Source of the DNA: Deltaproteobacteria bacterium
GTDB taxonomy: Bacteria > Desulfobacterota > Desulfobacteria > Desulfobacterales > JAUVKB01
Assembly: GCA_030596405.1 (NCBI GenBank)
Contig: JAUVKB010000067.1
Location: forward strand, 1 to 10,642
Reading direction: 5' to 3'
DNA length: 10,642 nt
The notes under the pieces were generated by a model, which was given only the letters and a program-made list of their open reading frames with translations, did no database searches and had not been told where the DNA came from. Numbering within the stretch: position 1 is the stretch's first letter; every line of letters begins with the position of its first letter. Position numbers and translations under genes: made by a program. This document shows positions 6,120 to 10,642 of this stretch, piece by piece.

Positions 6120-9100
6120 TCAGTCATCTTTTTTCATTTTAAACATCAACATTTTAGTTTTAGGATGGCCTAATATTCGGTGCGCTTCCAGAATTTGCGG
6201 ATATTCATCCGGTAAAATAACAGCAGGGTTAAGGTTGATATCCTGCCGGACATTCAAACAACGGCAGTCAACTGATCCGGATGGCGACAGGCCGGTCTTC
6301 ATGCTGATTTCTCCTAACCTTTTAATTAAAAATGTCAGCTTTTCAGGCGGGACAACCATAAGCGATTCAATACCGTCGGGCAATTTTACCTCCACGCGGA
6401 CAAGATTTTCGGCGCTCCGGCTCCTGTACAGAGGATATTCGCGCCTGTCTCTGTCCACCCCTCCAATGCCCCCGATAAGCCCGGGCAGCTTGAGGTATAA
6501 ATAGTCCCTTTGACGGGTTGCGTAATTATCAACATGGACTGAAAATGTCTCTACCCCCGGATATACATGAAAGTCGGTAATATATTCGCCGGTCGGCCTG
6601 GCTCCCCGGCTTATCGATGCTGTCAGTTCCTGATGGTGGCGCCGGCGTTTTTCCGGAGGCATCTCGGAAAATTTTTTGCAAAACAATGCAAAATATTTTC
6701 CGTAAAGCTTTCGCGTTTTTTTGATGGTCGCACTGCCGTTGCTGTTAAGGCTCACCGAAAATGTTACATCATAACGGTCTTTAAGATCCTCTTTGGCGGC
6801 TTTGATCGTCTCTATTTGCCCTGATTGCAGCGACAGGCACGGATGCCCGTGGTTCGGCGTGCTGCCGAGCCTTGCATACTGGTCGGTGTCATTTAAATAG
6901 ATATATCCGATATCTGTTTTTACCCGCACAAGGACATTGTCAAACCACTGGGGCGCGGGGTATTCCATTAAAGGACGTTGCAGGCTTTTTACAGGAGAAA
7001 CCCAGGATGAAAGCACAAATTCCGGGCCAAATCCCGCAGCGCTCAGCATTGCGTAAAGCAAGACCGCCCGGTCCGCGCAATTGCCATAGCCGTCATCAAG
7101 CGTTTTGTCCGCGGGCGTTATATAATCTATGGGAAGTTCGCTTAACGGAATATCGATCAGCTTGATATATTTTGCCACAAAGTCACGGATGGCCTTAATC
7201 TTCGGTGTGCCGGCCTCAACATCCGCAAGAAGCGCATTTGTCCTGTCTTTTGTATTAAGCCCGGATAAAGCGGCTTTAAGCAACACCTGCTGCATCTGTC
7301 CGGCATACTGTCGCCAGCTTCCTGATGAAACAAAAAGAACCGGATTAAAACTGTACCACGGCGGCAGGTTGTTTTCATATTTTACAGGCGCAACCATGGC
7401 GGCGGTAAACTCTTTTACCGTCTTGCCGTCTTTTGCCTGATTCACAACCTGACAAACCTTTTCCTTTATTATATGTTTTGATTTGCGTTTGCAGATCTTC
7501 TCTTGCCCCATCCCGTGATCCGCCTTGAAAATTTTCAGGGAAAGACCAGCCGGTATTTTTAATATGACTCTCTTTTTTTCGATCGGATCATAATAGCGAA
7601 ACACGCCGTCAATGGAAAAGGTGCGGTTTCCCATGTTCGGCCTGCCTTCAGTGAGCCGGTCATTATAGAAAAATTCCCCGCCTATGGAAAAAAAAGGACG
7701 ATCTTTTTTTTTACGGACAATAGTGTACTCGATTATGCTCCCCTTTTCCACGCCCGGCAGGCTGAGCGCCAGGAGTTTTGACGATGGATAGCGGGGAGCG
7801 CTGCCGACCCAGTCCGCATCCATTACATTAATCTCTTTTGTATCGACTGTTTGTATTTTCCCGTCTTTAGAGATAACAACGGCTTTTTTGATTTCAACCT
7901 TTTCCCATGCCGGATTATAGCCGATAATAATATCGCTGTTTTTTTTCATCCCGGCATATGTAAGGACTTTAATCTTCATACGCCTGGTTTCCGTCCATTT
8001 TGTTTCATCCGCCAGAGCGTATTCAACCTCCTCATTGAGCACAACCGAATCAGGCTGAAAACCTGAATACCATTTCTTTTCATCAATATTCGCCTTTTTG
8101 GCATATTCCGTAAAAATCGGCATTTTCCGGTTGTTGGACTCGATTATTTCAAGCGTTTTTTTAAAAGACTGATACTGATCGGGCAAATATTCGGGAAGTT
8201 TCATCTTGAAAATATTTTTTATGACAAGCCGGTTGTCATTATATGAAAGATTGCGCGACCATGCCGCGCCGTCGTTGTTGACCGATTCGTATTCCGGAAG
8301 GCTTAAGGGTTTCCCCACCGACCGCTTAAGATCAAGTTTTATGGTTTCTTCCACGCCGCAGGCAAACCTGGTAAAAATCGGATATCTGCGCTCTTTTAAG
8401 CCCATTTCTCCGATGAGGTGATGAATCATGCCGACGTTTTTCCCTATGCAAAGGACAGGCAGCATAACGGCATTTTCCCCCGGTATCCGGATATCCCCGG
8501 TTTCAAAGGTAAAATGAGCTTTCAGCGGCTGATCCGTATCGAGCATGTTTTCCGGAAGTATTTTGTAACTTGCAAGACGGGCGCCCGGCGCAATTTTTTG
8601 GGCGAGCCTCTCAAAATAGCCGCGTTTTTCTTCCCGCGAGCACATGGCAAAATAGCCGCGATAGGCGTTGTCGTTTATTCCGTCAAAACAGAGCGTCGAT
8701 TCGGCCGCAAGATTTCCTTCATCGTCCAGAACGCCTTGCGTAAAGATGCGCATCATGTTTTTTCCCGCAGGCTCGACCGGACTGGTTTGAAGGTTTTCGC
8801 CCTCGGGCGTGGCAACTATATAACTTTGATTGTTAAGATATGCAGGAAAAAGCTGTTTGGTATTTTCATCTGTCGGATCCATCAACATGTATGACCCGTC
8901 AGGCTCACGCACGCATACAATGGCATGGTTAAACCAGGGATGGGGAACCTCGGGATCTTTTTTCGGGCCGCTCATAATCAAAACAGGATATGCCTCAAAT
9001 CCGGCCAGCCGCAGCATTGCGACAAGCAAAGCGGCTTTGTCGCGGCACACGCCCGCGCGCCGTTCAAATGTCATGTTTACAGGATGCGGCTCATAACCAG

Positions 9101-9272
9101 GCGAATTCTTTTCATAAGTCAAGCCGAGATAACGTATCTTCTGGGATACAAACTGAAAAATTGTTTTTATCTTTTCATGCCTGTCATCGATATTTTCGGT
9201 TAACTCTCTTACCTTTTCATTCATCTCTGGAGTAGTCTTTTCGATGTTCGGTTGCTCAAAAACCAGTACCAT
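6120..9272 (-). CDS. DUF3857/transglutaminase-like exported protein, main (C-terminal) part after a frameshift
   Basis: This 1,050-residue frame continues the protein begun at 10129, in the -1 frame. It opens with the first transglutaminase-like domain (about residues 8-140) with a full papain-like triad: Cys76 in GVCRDKA, His116 in WFNHAIV, Asp132 in MDPTD. A beta-rich linker resembling DUF3858 follows (about 170-360). A second DUF3857-like domain spans about 405-560, and a second transglutaminase-like domain about 690-800 has Cys732 in GNCADRA but Asn779 and Asn794 where the first copy has His and Asp. A C-terminal beta-rich domain ends the protein. It is thus a tandem duplication of DUF3857-transglutaminase-DUF3858. 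If translated alone from the ATG at 9270-9272 (GAGG 7 bases upstream), it would lack the signal peptide. The reaction and partner are unknown; family members are generally exported and may be peptidases or transamidases. Confidence 0.85.
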   Translation of the reverse strand: MVLVFEQPNIEKTTPEMNEKVRELTENIDDRHEKIKTIFQFVSQKIRYLGLTYEKNSPGYEPHPVNMTFERRAGVCRDKAALLVAMLRLAGFEAYPVLIMSGPKKDPEVPHPWFNHAIVCVREPDGSYMLMDPTDENTKQLFPAYLNNQSYIVATPEGENLQTSPVEPAGKNMMRIFTQGVLDDEGNLAAESTLCFDGINDNAYRGYFAMCSREEKRGYFERLAQKIAPGARLASYKILPENMLDTDQPLKAHFTFETGDIRIPGENAVMLPVLCIGKNVGMIHHLIGEMGLKERRYPIFTRFACGVEETIKLDLKRSVGKPLSLPEYESVNNDGAAWSRNLSYNDNRLVIKNIFKMKLPEYLPDQYQSFKKTLEIIESNNRKMPIFTEYAKKANIDEKKWYSGFQPDSVVLNEEVEYALADETKWTETRRMKIKVLTYAGMKKNSDIIIGYNPAWEKVEIKKAVVISKDGKIQTVDTKEINVMDADWVGSAPRYPSSKLLALSLPGVEKGSIIEYTIVRKKKDRPFFSIGGEFFYNDRLTEGRPNMGNRTFSIDGVFRYYDPIEKKRVILKIPAGLSLKIFKADHGMGQEKICKRKSKHIIKEKVCQVVNQAKDGKTVKEFTAAMVAPVKYENNLPPWYSFNPVLFVSSGSWRQYAGQMQQVLLKAALSGLNTKDRTNALLADVEAGTPKIKAIRDFVAKYIKLIDIPLSELPIDYITPADKTLDDGYGNCADRAVLLYAMLSAAGFGPEFVLSSWVSPVKSLQRPLMEYPAPQWFDNVLVRVKTDIGYIYLNDTDQYARLGSTPNHGHPCLSLQSGQIETIKAAKEDLKDRYDVTFSVSLNSNGSATIKKTRKLYGKYFALFCKKFSEMPPEKRRRHHQELTASISRGARPTGEYITDFHVYPGVETFSVHVDNYATRQRDYLYLKLPGLIGGIGGVDRDRREYPLYRSRSAENLVRVEVKLPDGIESLMVVPPEKLTFLIKRLGEISMKTGLSPSGSVDCRCLNVRQDINLNPAVILPDEYPQILEAHRILGHPKTKMLMFKMKKDD

Positions 9273-10129
9273 CGGGAAACCTCTTTCCAGTCTTTAATAG
9301 TGCTGACAAGCAGCCTTTGTATATAGGCGTGCAAGGCCGGCATTTGAGGTTCAAAAAACATGCGGGGCACGTCTCTGGCGGTCCATTTGTAAACAATCAA
9401 ACCCTTGTCATGATATCTTGAGTGCGTAACAGTGCCGGCAATTTCCGATTTTAAGGCAATGCTTTCAAGCGGTTTTTCCTCCGGAGCAACCACTATGTAT
9501 TCAAATCGTTTTATCGGATTTACGCCTTCAAAACCGACATAATCGCTCCAGGTGTCCGGCATGCGGACTTTAACAAAATCGTCATAAATGATACAGTGTA
9601 CCGTGTCTCCCAAATCGAGTTCCGGTATGCCGACCTGCAGAATCTTGCTGTCGGGGTTATAGATATTTGACTCCATCTGACTGCTTTCAATCATCACCCG
9701 GCTGTTTTTATCCACGTCCACCGGGATTGTTGCGCCGTCTTTTTTTATAACTTCGCACAGCGTGAACCGGGTTTTGTTGTACGGAATGGTAAAATATGAC
9801 GAGACTGTCTCAAGATTTCGTTTGCCCTTTTGTGTAAGGATTTTTGTATAATATTCATCCCATTGTACGTATGTGCCGTTTTTTTCATACTTGACCCACC
9901 TGCGCTGCGCCACATTTACCAGATCGGCATTCGGGTATTTTGCGCAGGAAACCGTTTTTATCTCATCAGCCACCTGCGCTCTGTCAAGAGGAGTCCAATG
10001 CGAATCAGATAAGCCGGCAAAGGAGATAACAGCCTGTGCCAGTACGAACAGCAGAATAAAAACCGGCGCAACCTTTTTTAGAGTCGGTCTTAAAGCCGGT
10101 CTTAACCTCGGATATGTTTTTTTAATCAT
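9221..10129 (-). CDS. DUF3857/transglutaminase-like exported protein, N-terminal part
   Basis: This frame encodes 302 residues and overlaps the next frame by 52 bases. The ATG (10127-10129) has GGAAGG 7 bases upstream. A basic N-region is followed by a hydrophobic core (about residues 20-38, FILLFVLAQAVISFAG), a signal peptide or anchor. A DUF3857-like domain covers about 60-220. The homology-like text runs to KDWKEVSRWYWFLS (about residue 291) and the remaining tail, NRTSKRLLQR, is out of frame. The continuing sequence QPNIEKTTPEMNEKV is in the other frame, so the two pieces are one gene of about 1,335 residues. The break is either a real inactivating or truncating mutation or a sequencing error in a homopolymer. 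It is the first gene of the minus-strand series and may be co-transcribed with the efflux operon. Confidence 0.85.
   Translation of the reverse strand: MIKKTYPRLRPALRPTLKKVAPVFILLFVLAQAVISFAGLSDSHWTPLDRAQVADEIKTVSCAKYPNADLVNVAQRRWVKYEKNGTYVQWDEYYTKILTQKGKRNLETVSSYFTIPYNKTRFTLCEVIKKDGATIPVDVDKNSRVMIESSQMESNIYNPDSKILQVGIPELDLGDTVHCIIYDDFVKVRMPDTWSDYVGFEGVNPIKRFEYIVVAPEEKPLESIALKSEIAGTVTHSRYHDKGLIVYKWTARDVPRMFFEPQMPALHAYIQRLLVSTIKDWKEVSRWYWFLSNRTSKRLLQR
9258..9262 (-). other. Frameshift site (T5 homopolymer)
   Basis: On the minus strand the junction reads TGG TTT TTG AGC. One extra T would give TGG TTT TTT GAG CAA CCG, i.e. WFFEQPNIEKTT, joining the two frames of the DUF3857/transglutaminase gene without any other change. 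Five T residues in a row make a one-base deletion or base-calling error the simplest explanation. A classic -1 slippery heptamer (X XXY YYZ) is not formed, because the base before TTT TTG is G. Confidence 0.7.
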
Positions 10130-10210
10130 CTATGAACCTTCCTTAATATTTCCTTATATCCTCTATGATTGATTCTTCAGCAAAACAATACTTTTGATTT
10201 GGCTTCTACA

Positions 10211-10254
10211 CTTTACTTGTTCTTTACTTTATTGCAATTTTATTGCAATTTTCC
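10211..10254. repeat. Two pairs of 11-bp tandem repeats
   Basis: CTTTACTT recurs with an 11-base period (10211 and 10222), and ATTGCAATTTT is repeated exactly in tandem (10231-10241 and 10242-10252). The 11-base period is close to one helical turn, so the copies lie on the same DNA face. On the minus strand each ATTGCAAT copy supplies a TTGCAA that could be a -35 or a sigma-54 -12 element for the large exported protein gene. Confidence 0.7.
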
Positions 10255-10259
10255 AGCCT
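10243..10259 (-). promoter_or_regulatory. Weak sigma-54-like promoter for the DUF3857/transglutaminase gene
   Basis: On the minus strand AGGCTGGAAAATTGCA has GG and GC exactly 10 bases apart and a perfect TTGCA -12 element. The -24 element (AGGCTGG against TGGCACG) matches at only four of seven positions. It would start transcription near 10233 and leave a 5' leader of about 104 bases. Alternative sigma-70-type readings exist here (TTGCAA-N16-TAAAGT), so the assignment is tentative. Confidence 0.3.
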
Positions 10260-10392
10260 CTCATCCAATTACAACGGACATGGCGCTTGGGATTGGCCAA
10301 GTCGCCGGCTATGCATGCAGCAAGCATATGATTTGTGGTATGCTGAACATAGGATGAAGGACGGGCTATCTAAGATTGAAACAGTTGAATAA

Positions 10393-10404
10393 GCTGAATT
10401 CAGC
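10393..10404. repeat. Perfect 12-bp palindrome GCTGAATTCAGC
   Basis: GCTGAATTCAGC equals its own reverse complement; the flanking bases do not extend the symmetry. It lies in the gene-free right-end region, about 155 bases before a possible plus-strand start codon. It could be an operator for a dimeric regulator or part of a degenerate repeat element. Confidence 0.5.
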
Positions 10405-10557
10405 GTTCTCTGTCGGTCACACAAAATCCGCTCGCGGTATTTTCGGCATACGGCAACTTTACCATAAACAGATCCAGAAGTTTTACATGGAAGGTTAAAA
10501 TCATCAAAACTAAAAAAAGGATATCGTGAAGCGTTTTGCTGCCAAAGGGAAACTTGC

Positions 10558-10642
10558 ATGGCGCTGGTAAATTTAAACCAAAAAATGCGACATGCTACGC
10601 TTGAATTAGTACTAATAGTTTATTATAAGGTATTCGCATATT
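10558..10642 (+). CDS. Possible start of a plus-strand ORF running off the window
   Basis: ATG at 10558-10560 opens a frame that stays open for 28 codons to the window edge, starting MALVNLNQKMRHATLELV. It is preceded by AAAGGGA at 10544-10550, about 8 bases before the ATG, a reasonable ribosome binding site. The segment after residue 14 is hydrophobic (LELVLIVYY). I do not recognise it, and the visible length is too short to exclude chance. A competing reading of the same bases is a promoter and palindrome at 10601-10629. Confidence 0.25.
   Translation, partial: MALVNLNQKMRHATLELVLIVYYKVFAY
10601..10629 (+). promoter_or_regulatory. Candidate promoter containing a perfect 12-bp palindrome
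   Basis: TTGAAT (10601-10606), a 17-base spacer and TATAAG (10624-10629) resemble a sigma-70 promoter reading out of the window. A perfect palindrome, ATTAGTACTAAT (10605-10616), overlaps the -35 element and spacer, where a repressor dimer could bind. The opposite strand also carries an exact TATAAT (10622-10627) whose -35 would lie beyond the window. This reading and the ORF starting at 10558 are unlikely to both be right. Confidence 0.3.

Larger units (their letters stand above)
10130..10557. other. Intergenic region rich in repeats and hairpins, no recognised gene
   Basis: About 430 bases without a gene I can support. The part nearest the large gene (10130-10210) is an A/T-rich leader. 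Next are paired 11-bp tandem repeats (10211-10254). Then follows a cluster of dyads: a 9-bp stem with one bulge at 10282-10306, a 5-bp stem at 10310-10328, an alternative 6-bp stem at 10323-10344, and a perfect 12-bp palindrome at 10393-10404. Short open frames on both strands have no ribosome binding site and no recognisable product. Confidence 0.6.

Noticed and set aside
9255..9272. Programmed -1 ribosomal frameshift joining the two parts of the DUF3857/transglutaminase gene
   Set aside because: The site reads G TTT TTG, not an X XXY YYZ heptamer, so slippage would mispair the Phe tRNA at its first codon position. I see no obvious downstream stimulatory structure. A homopolymer indel is simpler.
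10169..10357. Plus-strand open frame of 62 codons opposite the large gene's promoter region
   Set aside because: It covers the 11-bp tandem repeats and the hairpin cluster, has no ribosome binding site and no recognisable product.
10269..10559. Minus-strand open frame of 96 codons in the right-end gap
   Set aside because: No Shine-Dalgarno precedes its ATG, the product is Cys- and Ser-rich with no recognisable fold, and it runs across several palindromes and hairpins, so it looks like chance openness.
10279..10565. Direct repeat CATGGCGCT at 10279-10287 and 10557-10565, considered as flanks of an inserted element
   Set aside because: It is only 9 bases, has no matching terminal inverted repeats, and no transposase lies between the copies.

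Overview
The window reads as chromosomal DNA from a Gram-negative bacterium. It encodes a three-layer export system (outer-membrane channel, periplasmic adaptor, inner-membrane ABC transporter). A good sigma-54 promoter and a very large two-unit DUF3857/transglutaminase-like protein point to Desulfobacterota (the former Deltaproteobacteria); this taxonomic call is inference from gene content, with no marker gene present. I saw no tRNA, rRNA, CRISPR array, transposase or phage gene.

Layout. Nearly all coding capacity is on the minus strand, so the functional order runs from right to left. Positions 10129-6120 hold an exported DUF3857/transglutaminase-like protein of about 1,335 residues, broken into two reading frames by an apparent one-base indel in a five-T run at 9258-9262. 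After a 144-base gap with a candidate promoter comes a compact efflux operon: TolC-family outer-membrane protein (5975-4692), HlyD/MacA-type adaptor (4679-3492, TTG start), MacB/LolD-type ATPase (3453-2776) and two separate MacB/FtsX-type permeases (2779-1565 and 1551-316). Junctions are tight: the tolC stop lies inside the adaptor's Shine-Dalgarno, ATPase and permease 1 overlap by ATGA, and 13 bases separate the two permeases. The ABC unit is best read as a MacB-like exporter with one ATPase serving two different permease subunits. Its substrate cannot be deduced.

The left end (1-315) runs on the plus strand, convergent with the operon. It holds the lysine-rich C-terminal tail of a gene that begins outside the window. 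Next comes a near-consensus sigma-54 (-24/-12) promoter at 74-90, a 34-codon ORF at 144-248 with a plausible ribosome binding site, and a hairpin followed by T residues at 282-301. Together they look like a self-contained, sigma-54-driven transcript of about 200 nt encoding a small protein or acting as an sRNA. This is the most likely undescribed element in the window.

The right end (10130-10642) has no recognisable gene. It carries two paired 11-bp tandem repeats overlapping a weak sigma-54-like promoter for the large gene, two perfect 12-bp palindromes, several hairpins, and the start of a possible plus-strand ORF that runs off the window.
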